Assembly: GCA_026645775.1 (NCBI GenBank)
Contig: JAPKMS010000206.1
Coordinates: 1 to 40,936 of the forward strand
DNA: 40,936 nucleotides
Source: Anaerolineae bacterium
GTDB lineage: Bacteria > Chloroflexota > Anaerolineae > CG2-30-64-16
Direction: 5' to 3'
A program made the position numbers and the translations under genes. The notes below the pieces were generated by a model. It saw nothing but the letters and a program-made list of their open reading frames with translations. It did no database searches and was not told the DNA's origin. Of the stretch, positions 23,002-30,032 are shown in pieces. Position 1 is the stretch's first letter, and each line of letters begins with the position of its first letter.

Positions 23002-24190
23002 ACAACTCCCCTCCCAGCGCCTCTGCTTGATCGAGCAAGCCGGCGTAGCAGGCGTCAGTGGTCGCCGCGCGGCTCAACACAGTACAGACAGGGCTGCCCT
23101 TGACGATGGCCTCACCGGGAAACGGCACGTCACGGATCCCCCGCTCGGCCCAACCGCGCGTGTCTGGCGCCCGGCAATCGCGTTCAGCATACAGGATCGC
23201 TTTGCCATAGGTGCTCCGGTTGGCGCCGATCGCTTGCGCTCCGTCCGCGTGGCCCCGGCCAGGGTCCGACAGATCGCCGTGGAGCACCGCACGGACATGG
23301 CAGTCGAACATCGACAGCCCCCGGGCCGCTTCGATCAGCTCCATCGAAGCCGAGTATCGCGGATTAACCTCAAGCGGCCAAACGCGGCCATCGCACAGCA
23401 CAAAATCCAGCCCATTGAGCCCCACCAGGCCGAACTCACGGGTCAGCGCCGTCGCCAGGTCACTCACCTCGGGCTCCAACGCACTGACCGCACCGCCATC
23501 TGCCCGCAGCAACGGGTACAAATTGCCGCAGTAGATAAAACCCGTTGCGCCGAAAGCGGCTTGCCCGATCAGTTGCTCAGTCAACCCCAAGACGACGGCC
23601 TCCCGGCGGTTCGCCACAAAGGCCGCCGAACAAACCTGCCCGGCCAGGTGTTGCTGGAGCAGGTAGCCCCGGCCGGGCGGCCTGCCCGCATCCCAGAATG
23701 TGACACCGCGGCCCCCGCCGCTGCCGACCGGCTTGCGCAGCCAGCGGTGCGGAGCCGCTGGGGCTGGCCGGTTGCCAAAACGCGTTTGCGGGGTGGGCAC
23801 GCCCCGGTCTTGCAGGAAAGCGAACAGGGCCGGCCCGTGGCGCACCCGTTTCAGCGCCTCCGGACAATTGCCCAGCAGGCCCGCCCCAGTGCCTCCTGCG
23901 TCGGAGGTCCCCCGTAAAGCGGCGCCGGCAGCCAGCCGCGCGACGGTGGCCGGATGGTTTTCCAGGCTGGCCGTATAGACGACGGCATCGTATTGCAACC
24001 GGCGGCTGGCCTCGTAGAGCGGCCCCGGCCCGTACGGCAGCCCGAAGTCCCGCGCCAACGCGTAGTTCTCGCACCAGGCCTTTTGATCGTAATCGCCAAA
24101 GTAGTCCAGCGTAACAAAATCGTAGCCGGCCGCCTGCGCCGACTCTGCGATCGCACGGGTGCTCACCCCGGTGATCAGGATACGCGTCAT
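22994..24190 (-). CDS. ATP-grasp family protein (COG2232-like) of the H4MPT cluster
   Basis: The 398-residue product opens with a Rossmann-like segment ILITGVSTRAIAESAQAAG. The ATP-grasp core follows: DRGVPTPQTRFGN, WLRKPVGSGGGRGV, a lid region with YLLQQHLAGQVCSAAF, and GLNGLDFVLCDGRVWPLEVNPRYSASME for metal binding. Relatives of this type occur in archaeal and methylotroph H4MPT clusters, but the substrate is not known. It is the third ATP-grasp gene in the island, besides the MfnD-like and RimK-like ones. It sits six bases after the DUF1464 gene and overlaps fwdD. Confidence 0.75.
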   Translation of the reverse strand: MTRILITGVSTRAIAESAQAAGYDFVTLDYFGDYDQKAWCENYALARDFGLPYGPGPLYEASRRLQYDAVVYTASLENHPATVARLAAGAALRGTSDAGGTGAGLLGNCPEALKRVRHGPALFAFLQDRGVPTPQTRFGNRPAPAAPHRWLRKPVGSGGGRGVTFWDAGRPPGRGYLLQQHLAGQVCSAAFVANRREAVVLGLTEQLIGQAAFGATGFIYCGNLYPLLRADGGAVSALEPEVSDLATALTREFGLVGLNGLDFVLCDGRVWPLEVNPRYSASMELIEAARGLSMFDCHVRAVLHGDLSDPGRGHADGAQAIGANRSTYGKAILYAERDCRAPDTRGWAERGIRDVPFPGEAIVKGSPVCTVLSRAATTDACYAGLLDQAEALGGELYV

Positions 24191-24196
24191 GCTCCC

Positions 24197-25288
24197 TCAG
24201 CCCAGGTAACGCCGTCGCAACGCTTCGGCATCCTGGATATACAGATGATCCAGCACCGTCCCGGCCGCGCCCCGCAACCGCAACGCCGCCACCAGATCAG
24301 CGCACTGACCGCCCGCCAGCCCGTCGGCCAGGAGCGCCGCGCCCTGCGCCGCCTCCTTGGCGACCTGGGCGATGCCGGCCACCCGGCGGACCGGGCCAAA
24401 GGGGCTCAGTCGCCGCGCCAGCTCCTCACGAATCTTGGCCGTGCGGCAGAGCCGGCCGGAGATCAGGATCTCGCGCGGGCCGGGCACGACAGCCAACTCC
24501 GCCGCCACGCTCTTGACAACCCCTTCCAACAGCGCTTCCCAGGCCACCCGCGCCCGCTCATCGTGATCGACCCGTTCCGCAAACGCTTCAGGGGATAACG
24601 CAGGGTCGCCGGCGATGTACGCCGCGCCGCCGGTGAACAGGACCTCCTTGTGGAATGTGCCGAGCAGATAGGCCAACTCGCCGTCCATGCTGCCCAACGA
24701 ATAATAGCCGGGCCCGCCGGTTGTGCCGCCCAGGCCATCGACGACCTGCCCGCCGGCGACCGCCATCACCGCGGTGTAAGCGCCGCCCACCTCGGCATAG
24801 ATGAAAGATGTCTCGGAATAGGGGATGGCGTAGCGGCGGGCCTGATCGAACACGCCCAAGGCCAGACAGCACAGCTTATCGGCGGTGCCCATGTCCACCT
24901 TGTTCGCCTTGCGGTGCTCGGGGACCGTGGGCAGGTGAATGACGCCTGGCAGAAACACGATGGGCAAGCCGCTCTCCCGCATCAGGCGGATCATCTTGCC
25001 CATGCCGCCCAGCACGGGGATCCGCCCGCGCTCGCGTTCATCGACCAGCGTGAAGAGGAACCGCTCGGCCGCGCCAAAATCCGTGATGGCGGTCAGCGGG
25101 AGGCCATACCCTGAAGGCGCCGCGATCAGGTCGACCGGGGCCGCCGATTGGAGCAGGTCGATCAACGTCTGGGGGTTCTCAGCAAACTCCGGCGACGGCA
25201 GCGTCGTATCCAGAAAAACATGGCCATCATCCAGGCCACAGATGTCGAAGCTTACCGTGCCCGGGTCGATCCCAATGACGCGCGTCAT
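24197..25288 (-). CDS. DUF1464 family ASKHA-fold protein
   Basis: The 363-residue product starts VIGIDPGTVSFDICGLDDG, a phosphate-binding loop of the sugar-kinase/Hsp70 type. It also has VEGGAYTAV-like (AEVGGAYTAVMAV) and ILISGRLCRTAKIREEL segments. It matches the DUF1464/COG2441 family, sometimes labelled predicted butyrate kinase without proof, which is common in archaea with H4MPT. GGGGGT precedes the ATG. The tight spacing to the next gene suggests shared regulation. The substrate is unknown; a cofactor intermediate is one possibility. Confidence 0.72.
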   Translation of the reverse strand: MTRVIGIDPGTVSFDICGLDDGHVFLDTTLPSPEFAENPQTLIDLLQSAAPVDLIAAPSGYGLPLTAITDFGAAERFLFTLVDERERGRIPVLGGMGKMIRLMRESGLPIVFLPGVIHLPTVPEHRKANKVDMGTADKLCCLALGVFDQARRYAIPYSETSFIYAEVGGAYTAVMAVAGGQVVDGLGGTTGGPGYYSLGSMDGELAYLLGTFHKEVLFTGGAAYIAGDPALSPEAFAERVDHDERARVAWEALLEGVVKSVAAELAVVPGPREILISGRLCRTAKIREELARRLSPFGPVRRVAGIAQVAKEAAQGAALLADGLAGGQCADLVAALRLRGAAGTVLDHLYIQDAEALRRRYLG

Positions 25289-25296
25289 ATAACCCC

Positions 25297-25443
25297 CTAC
25301 CTGTCAGCCCGCTCAAGTGCCCACTGGCCGCCGGACCAGATCAGCTTGAATACTTCTTTGCAGTAAGGGCACCGGATGATGTCGCCCTCACGGGCATCTG
25401 GGGAGATGTCGATATCGCGCAGACAGACGGGGCATTCAAGCAT
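25297..25443 (-). CDS. Small LysW-like zinc-ribbon protein (48 residues)
   Basis: A very short gene with a strong ribosome site (AGGAGGTG five bases before the ATG). The product has two CxxC knuckles, C4-C7 (ECPVC) and C25-C28 (RCPYC), with the GDIIRCPYCKEVFKLIW segment typical of LysW/TFIIB-like zinc ribbons. LysW is an amino-group carrier that ends in a Glu used for attachment; this protein ends ERADR and lacks that tail. It lies between mtdB and the DUF1464 gene in the same direction. It may be a metal-binding adaptor for one of the ATP-grasp enzymes, but this is inference. Confidence 0.75.
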   Translation of the reverse strand: MLECPVCLRDIDISPDAREGDIIRCPYCKEVFKLIWSGGQWALERADR

Positions 25444-25468
25444 GAGCACCTCCTGGGATAGCGCCACT

Positions 25469-25485
25469 GCAATCCGACGGATTGC
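25469..25485. repeat. Short perfect hairpin between mtdB and the zinc-ribbon gene
   Basis: GCAATCC (25469-25475) and GGATTGC (25479-25485) form a seven-base stem around GAC, just after the mtdB stop. No T-run follows, so it is more likely a pause or RNA-processing site than a full terminator. Confidence 0.45.
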
Positions 25486-25488
25486 GCT

Positions 25489-26343
25489 CTACAGCGCCTT
25501 TCCGATCGCGTAGATTTCCTCAACATCGAGCACCAGGTCGTTCTGCTCGAAAAGTCGGGCCACGGCCGCCCGATGGATCTTCATCTTCAAGCCGCCGATG
25601 CCCAGCGCACCGAAGGCGAGCTTGCCATCCCGCGGTTTGCCATCATCGGTGGCCTTGATCCCTTCAATGCCTAACGGCGGCACCGCGTTGATGTCGGCGA
25701 CGACTTCCAGCACGGGTTGAGCGACCCACACCGCCTTGGAGACAAGCTGCACCCCAGCCGCGCCGGCCGCCAGTGCGACCGCTGCGCCATCCAGTGCGCG
25801 CGCCACAGCCTGTTCGTCGCTGACCTCGAGCGGGATCACGTCCAGCCCGAAACGCTCCTTGATATCCTGCGCCGCCTGTTGTGCGCGGGCCAACGAGCGT
25901 GAAGTGAGCACCACCCGTGCGCCCTCCTTGGCCAACAGGGTCGCCGCACGTACGCCCACCGGGCCGGTGCCCGCGAAAATGGCGGCCCCTTTGCCGGCTA
26001 CCGAGGTCGCGCGGATAATCTTCAACACCGCCGCCGCAGCCGTGGTATTGGCGCCGTTGGGGTCAGCCATCACCGAGACGCGCACCGGGCCGAAGAATGC
26101 ATCGGTGGCGGCCTTCAACATGCGCTCGCCGGCCTGGACAGAGGAACCGCCGATGAAGATCGCACTGTTCTTCAGCGCGTCGCCCCCGCGCGTGAACATC
26201 GCCCCGTAAACCAGATTGCGCACATCGTCCACACCGACGCCGCCATAGGCCAGCACATGATCGACACCGGCATCGTAGGCGGTGATGCCGTCGAACGCAC
26301 TCGGATGCTTATCGCTGTCCAACTGGATCAGGAGTTTCTGCAT
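25489..26343 (-). CDS. mtdB: NAD(P)-dependent methylene-H4MPT dehydrogenase (MtdB)
   Basis: The 284-residue product follows the MtdB pattern closely. It opens KLLIQLDSDKHPSAFDGITAYD, continues with FFGPVRVSVMADPNGANTTAAA and a dinucleotide-binding loop AAIFAGTGPVGVRAATLLA, and ends FGALGIGGLKMKIHRAAVARLFE. It oxidises methylene-H4MPT to methenyl-H4MPT with NAD+ or NADP+, feeding Mch. The ATG at 26343 is preceded by GGAGGA. It heads the long minus-strand unit and is divergent from the second mch across about 256 bases. I see no convincing minus-strand promoter; TTGAGT and GATAAT near 26463 and 26440 are badly spaced. Confidence 0.93.
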   Translation of the reverse strand: MQKLLIQLDSDKHPSAFDGITAYDAGVDHVLAYGGVGVDDVRNLVYGAMFTRGGDALKNSAIFIGGSSVQAGERMLKAATDAFFGPVRVSVMADPNGANTTAAAAVLKIIRATSVAGKGAAIFAGTGPVGVRAATLLAKEGARVVLTSRSLARAQQAAQDIKERFGLDVIPLEVSDEQAVARALDGAAVALAAGAAGVQLVSKAVWVAQPVLEVVADINAVPPLGIEGIKATDDGKPRDGKLAFGALGIGGLKMKIHRAAVARLFEQNDLVLDVEEIYAIGKAL

Positions 26344-26458
26344 GGCTCTTCCTCCCTGGGTATCTTGGCTCAAGTTTAGCCGATCCACTTTTTATCTGAG
26401 GTTCCTCCTGGTCGAATCGCTGGCTCATCCAGGAAGATCATTATCCCGGCCGCGGACG

Positions 26459-26472
26459 CGACTCAAGAGTCG
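26459..26472. promoter_or_regulatory. 14-base palindrome, possible operator between mtdB and mch2
   Basis: CGACTC-AA-GAGTCG lies in the divergent spacer. Immediately outside it AAGATC (26433-26438) and GATCTT (26472-26477) form a second, wider inverted repeat. The location between two C1 genes suggests a regulator site; no protein can be named. Confidence 0.35.
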
Positions 26473-26532
26473 ATCTTACCGACTTTCCATGCGGGTTGCG
26501 CACAAGACTGACTGAACCACCCGGTCGAATAA

Positions 26533-26541
26533 TGGTATACT
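26533..26541 (+). promoter_or_regulatory. Extended -10 promoter for the second mch
   Basis: TGGTATACT is an extended -10 element (TGn plus TATACT). No good -35 is present at 17 bases, as is usual for extended -10 promoters. Transcription would start near 26548, about 52 bases before the ATG at 26600. Confidence 0.5.
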
Positions 26542-26599
26542 ATGGATCATCTCGCCCATGATGCCAGGACGGCGGATGGTGTTAGAAGGAGGATCCCCT

Positions 26600-27553
26600 A
26601 TGATCAGTGTCAACCAACAAGCGGCCGCGATTGTCGCGGAGATGGTCGAACAGGCAGAACGATTAGGGATCGATGTTTCGCTCCTATCCTGCGGAACCCG
26701 TGTGATCGATATCGGCCTGAGGGCCCCCGGTGGGCTGCTGGCGGGCCTGCACACCGCCAACCTCAGCCTGGGCGGGATGGGTCAGGTTCACTTCCAGGCG
26801 CTTGATTACGGCAATTTCTGGCTGCCGGGCGTGGCCATTGCGGTAGATCAGCCCGAAATCGGGTGCATGGCCTCACAATATGCCGGCTGGGGCATCCGCA
26901 AACCGGACTTCTTTGCAATTGGCTCAGGGCCGGCACGGGCTCGGGCCAGGGTCGAGGCGTTGTTCGGCGCCCTGGACTACCGGGATGACGCCGATCTGGC
27001 GGTGTTGATCCTCGAAGGCCGGAACATGCCCAGTGAGGCCATGGCTGAATACATTGCCCGCAAATGTCGCCTGGACCCGGCGCAGGTGACGCTCATCATG
27101 GCCCCGGCGGCCTGTCAGGCTGGGCTGGTGCAGCTCTCAGCCCGGGCGGTGGCCACCGGTATGCACAAGATGTTCAAGCTCGGCTTCGACGTGCGCAAGG
27201 TGCTGCACGGATTCGGCACCTGTCCGATTCCGCCTGTGGTGCCGGACGAAGATCTGGCTTCGGCACACGCCAACGACTGCGTGCTGTACGGCGCTCGCAT
27301 CCAGTACAGCATGGCCGCAGAAGATGCCGAGTTGGCGGAGCTCATCGAGCGCATCCCGTCAACGGCCTCGCCTGATTACGGCACCCCCTGCCAGGAACTG
27401 TTCCAACGTTATGGTGACTTCTACGCCATCGACCCGCTGCTGTTCTGCCCGGCAGAAGTGACGATCAACAACCTGACCAGCGGGCGGGTCTTCCACGCCG
27501 GTCGGACCAACCCTCAGGTTTTGCAGCGAGCGTTATTCGGGTCCGCGGCCTGA
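26600..27553 (+). CDS. mch: Methenyl-H4MPT cyclohydrolase, copy 2
   Basis: The 317-residue product has the full Mch pattern: opening ISVNQQAAAIVAEMVEQAER, FWLPGVAIAVDQPEIGCMAS, FFAIGSGPARARARVEALFG, HANDCVLYGARI and FYAIDPLLFCPAEVTINN. It is clearly diverged from copy 1 at 17033-17998 throughout. It has its own promoter, a strong AAGGAGGAT ribosome site and its own terminator, so it is a single-gene unit. Both copies keep the same motifs, so neither looks inactive. Possible reasons for two copies are different expression conditions or different pterin variants. Confidence 0.94.
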   Translation: MISVNQQAAAIVAEMVEQAERLGIDVSLLSCGTRVIDIGLRAPGGLLAGLHTANLSLGGMGQVHFQALDYGNFWLPGVAIAVDQPEIGCMASQYAGWGIRKPDFFAIGSGPARARARVEALFGALDYRDDADLAVLILEGRNMPSEAMAEYIARKCRLDPAQVTLIMAPAACQAGLVQLSARAVATGMHKMFKLGFDVRKVLHGFGTCPIPPVVPDEDLASAHANDCVLYGARIQYSMAAEDAELAELIERIPSTASPDYGTPCQELFQRYGDFYAIDPLLFCPAEVTINNLTSGRVFHAGRTNPQVLQRALFGSAA

Positions 27554-27587
27554 CGGGCTCAATCGCTCTTCTGGTTTTCTAACAACA

Positions 27588-27620
27588 AGCGGGGCGCATC
27601 CACGCGGGATGCGCCCCGCT
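27588..27620. terminator. Strong hairpin terminator between mch2 and the DUF2193-like gene
   Basis: AGCGGGGCGCATCC (27588-27601) pairs perfectly with GGATGCGCCCCGCT (27607-27620) around a five-base loop. On the minus strand it is followed by a T-rich TTGTTGTT, so it best serves the converging DUF2193-like gene but can act both ways. Confidence 0.75.
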
Positions 27621-27675
27621 GAACAACATAGCGCTACATCACCGACGGCCAGCGCCGGTTATGCAGCATGGTGGT

Positions 27676-29223
27676 TTAGACTGCCTCGTCCCAGTTGCAG
27701 TAGCCCTTGGCTCCGGCGCCCAGGCCGGTGACATAGGGCACATTACGCTTGAGCAGATCGGTGGTGGCGCAGTCCTTGCACGTGCGAGCCGGCGAACCGG
27801 GTTTGTTGGGCGTCAGCGCGATGATGTTGGTCATCAGCGTGGCGGTAACGCACTCGGTAGTCAGGAAGCACGGGTAGTCCGACAGGCTCATCAGTGCCGC
27901 AAAGCGTTGCGTGATGGCGCAGGCCGGATAGGTGTAACGCTGCGGGTTAGCAATTACCTCGTTGTCGTCGATCGGCGACAGGTCCACAGGGATGCCCTTG
28001 ATCTTGCCGCCGCTGCCCTTGGGCACGATGTCGAGGATCGACTCGCCGCGCTTGAGGATGTCCATGAAGTCGGCGTTGTGCAGCTCGTCGGCCCCGCCGC
28101 GCTTCGGGTTCATGACCACATAGTTGTGGAAGCGCTTGTTGAGCAGGTCGATGACCATCGGAACGGTGAAGGCATCCTTCCAGAGGATGTAGGCCACCGC
28201 GCAGGCGCCCGCGCCGGTGGCGACGCTCAAGATGTCGTACGGGCTCTTGAACGCATCCATCTCGAGGCCGCGGCGCAGGGTGTTCTCGTACACCGCGGTC
28301 ACAGCCTTGAAGATGTTGAAGACCATCTCATCGTTGAACATGTTGAAGGAGGCCGGCCCGAGGTGATGGCCGATGTCGCCTACGCAGTAGGCTGGCACAG
28401 TCACGATGTTGCCGGGATGCACGCCCGCTTCCAGGGCCTTCAGCACGAACGGCTTCATCATGGCCTTATACTGCTTCATATACTCGGCCGTGTCGAAGGA
28501 GGTGTGCGGCCCGTGCCCACCCAGGTTATGGGTCAGCATGAGGTGGGTCTGAGCTGCGGAGGGCTCGCGGTAGATGAACTGCCACATGTCGAGCTCGGCC
28601 TGCTCCGCTTCGGCCAGGCTCTTGCCCTCTTCGACTGCACCGCGGAAGGCACTGCCCAGGCCATAGGAGGTATTCATGCCCCACGACTTGGCTGACAGGA
28701 TCGTGCGTTTGTGATCCTTCGGGATGTCCATGCCGCGGAGGATGCGGTTGACGACATTCGAAGTGGAGCCAACCGAGAAAGCGAAGTCGACAACACAGGT
28801 CAGGCCGTACATCCCGCCATAGATACGGGCCGATTCGCGACCGAGGAGTGCCCGGTTCTCAGCCAGAGCATCGATGAACTTCCACATCGACGCCTTGAAC
28901 GCCGGGTCCGCATCGTAGAGAATTTCCAGGATTGGCGGCGTCTGATAGTGCTCAACAAAGGGGTCATCCTCGGGGCGGATGGTGTTGTTGACGGCGATCT
29001 TGTTGAGGATATCGTAGTGTGCGTTGACCGACTGTACGTGCAGGTCAAAGATTTCCTTGGATTGCCCCTCGGCCGGCTTCATGCCGTTCACCGCATCAAC
29101 GTAGGGTTTCGCATCGGTGAAAACGAAGGGCCCGCCACGCTTCTTGCCGATCACCGCCAAATCTGCGTCAGCGGCCGCCGACGCCTCGGCAATCATCTTC
29201 TGGTACAGTGCATTAACTGCCAT
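27676..29223 (-). CDS. Large conserved protein, probably DUF2193 family
   Basis: The 515-residue product has no recognised catalytic motif. Its size, opening (ALYQKMIAEASAAADADLAV) and glycine/histidine-rich middle (LTHNLGGHGPHTSF, CVGDIGHHLGPASFN) recall the archaeal family DUF2193, but that is from memory and unconfirmed. The last quarter has seven cysteines, in YPACAI, YPCFLTTECVTATL, CKDCATT and the final CNWDEAV, so a metal or Fe-S site is possible. GGAGG lies 11 bases before the ATG. It shares a promoter and leader with the glutaredoxin-like gene upstream, and a strong hairpin ends the unit. Being next to the H4MPT island suggests a C1 or energy-related role, which is inference. Confidence 0.5.
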   Translation of the reverse strand: MAVNALYQKMIAEASAAADADLAVIGKKRGGPFVFTDAKPYVDAVNGMKPAEGQSKEIFDLHVQSVNAHYDILNKIAVNNTIRPEDDPFVEHYQTPPILEILYDADPAFKASMWKFIDALAENRALLGRESARIYGGMYGLTCVVDFAFSVGSTSNVVNRILRGMDIPKDHKRTILSAKSWGMNTSYGLGSAFRGAVEEGKSLAEAEQAELDMWQFIYREPSAAQTHLMLTHNLGGHGPHTSFDTAEYMKQYKAMMKPFVLKALEAGVHPGNIVTVPAYCVGDIGHHLGPASFNMFNDEMVFNIFKAVTAVYENTLRRGLEMDAFKSPYDILSVATGAGACAVAYILWKDAFTVPMVIDLLNKRFHNYVVMNPKRGGADELHNADFMDILKRGESILDIVPKGSGGKIKGIPVDLSPIDDNEVIANPQRYTYPACAITQRFAALMSLSDYPCFLTTECVTATLMTNIIALTPNKPGSPARTCKDCATTDLLKRNVPYVTGLGAGAKGYCNWDEAV

Positions 29224-29279
29224 AGTAGCTATACCTCCATTGGTTGTGCTTTTTCGCGGTCTACTTCGATCGCTAGGCT

Positions 29280-29321
29280 CTAGATGTGCTCAAAACTGAC
29301 AGCAACCCAATTCTCCGGCAT
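29280..29321 (-). CDS. 13-codon small ORF with a strong ribosome site
   Basis: Between the glutaredoxin-like gene and the DUF2193-like gene, AAGGAGG stands three bases ahead of an ATG opening MPENWVAVSFEHI and then a stop. The spacing is tight but the Shine-Dalgarno is the strongest in this unit. It may be a leader peptide affecting translation of the large gene, or the start of a gene lost by mutation. Confidence 0.3.
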   Translation of the reverse strand: MPENWVAVSFEHI

Positions 29322-29340
29322 GCACCTCCTTCTGTTGTGA

Positions 29341-29601
29341 CTAGAAACGCGACGGCACGCTGCGATCCAAAAAGTCGGGATCATACCCAACAACCACCTG
29401 GCCGTCGATCACGACCACGGGACGCTCGATCTGGCCGGACAAATCCCGCATACGCGCCAGTGCGGCGGGATCGGCCGACACATCGATATCCTCCATGCAT
29501 ACGCCCTTGCGCTCCAGGTGCAGCAGCATCTGGTAGCCCTCGGCGGATACATGTTCGCGATATAGGGTAATATCAACTGGGGGCATACAACGACACGTCA
29601 T
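29341..29601 (-). CDS. Glutaredoxin-like protein lacking the CxxC active site
   Basis: The 86-residue product keeps the glutaredoxin/NrdH pattern: VDITLY, LERKGVCMEDIDVSADPAALARM, then RPVVVIDGQVVVGYD with the cis-Pro region, and a short C-terminal helix. The place of the CPxC active site reads REHVSAEG, so both redox cysteines are gone. Other cysteines are present: two at the N-terminus (MTCRC) and one in KGVCMED. It is first in the unit with the DUF2193-like gene. It might be a binding or metal-carrier partner and not a thiol reductase. The ATG at 29601 is preceded by GGGAG; a GTG lies one codon upstream. Confidence 0.65.
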   Translation of the reverse strand: MTCRCMPPVDITLYREHVSAEGYQMLLHLERKGVCMEDIDVSADPAALARMRDLSGQIERPVVVIDGQVVVGYDPDFLDRSVPSRF

Positions 29602-29604
29602 CAC

Positions 29605-29929
29605 TCACTCCCAAAGGTGCGAAAAAAAGCTAGTGACTACAACCTACCGGGGAGTAGACCCTTATGGCAAATCTGAGCACCAGAATCGCCCATGGATTCG
29701 AACGTGCAATCAGAAATCACCAGCAGCCAAGAGATTCTGATGCCTCTACAGCCCCGGCAGCACCGCTCATGGCCGTCGGGTTGCCATACAGCGCATGAAA
29801 CAAGCGCCATAATAGCAACAGCCGAGCGCCATGAATCACGTTCACGGCAGCTCGGCTGTATAGCGCACAACAGACGCTTAGAATTTCACAGCTTCGCGGT
29901 CCCACGTTGCCTGGGTAGCCAAATTTACG
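29605..29929 (-). ncRNA. Long structured 5' leader, candidate cis-regulatory RNA
   Basis: The transcript from the promoter at 29936-29964 would have about 330 bases before the glutaredoxin-like ATG. In RNA order the leader holds: (1) a hairpin at 29818-29859 with 18 base pairs, one bulged U and a five-base loop, with outer arms GCGCUAU (29866-29860) and AUGGCGC (29810-29804) also pairing; (2) a two-part stem, 29790-29793/29764-29767 and 29783-29787/29769-29773; (3) a nine-pair stem, 29733-29741 with 29709-29718; (4) GCAC/GUGC and GAAUC/GAUUC nested at 29677-29707; (5) CUAC/GUAG at 29644-29657, followed by seven Us (29628-29622) just before the ribosome site. No known riboswitch consensus is recognisable to me. 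Stretches of coding potential here look accidental. Confidence 0.55.
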
Positions 29930-29935
29930 AAAGTT

Positions 29936-29964
29936 AATATATCACACGTCGCCGCACTTGTCAA
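29936..29964 (-). promoter_or_regulatory. Near-consensus sigma70 promoter for the DUF2193-like unit
   Basis: On the minus strand TTGACA (29964-29959) and TATATT (29941-29936) are separated by exactly 17 bases. Transcription is predicted near 29929. This is one of the two best promoters in the window, suggesting high expression limited by the leader. Confidence 0.8.
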
Positions 29965-29977
29965 GAGGCTTAATATA

Positions 29978-30005
29978 TTGTGAAACACTACTCGAAACAT
30001 CACAA
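29978..30005. promoter_or_regulatory. Inverted repeat just upstream of the promoter
   Basis: TTGTGA (29978-29983) and TCACAA (30000-30005) form a six-base inverted repeat with a 16-base gap, immediately upstream of the -35 box. A dimeric regulator could bind here. The gap is too wide for a CRP-type site. Confidence 0.3.
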
Positions 30006-30032
30006 AAAAGAGACGTGAATCGGACAAACCAG

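Noticed and set aside
29690-29710. GTTCGAATCC-like string resembling a tRNA T-loop (minus strand)
   Set aside because: The flanking five bases on each side do not pair as a T-stem, and no acceptor, D or anticodon arms are present.
29895-29905. GTGGGACCGCG on the minus strand, matching most of the T-box consensus
   Set aside because: It lies about 25 bases after the predicted transcription start, with no room for a specifier stem, and is followed by unrelated hairpins and not by a terminator and aminoacyl-tRNA synthetase gene.
29978-30005. CRP-like TTGTGA...TCACAA site
   Set aside because: The gap is 16 bases instead of 6, so it is kept only as an unspecific inverted repeat.
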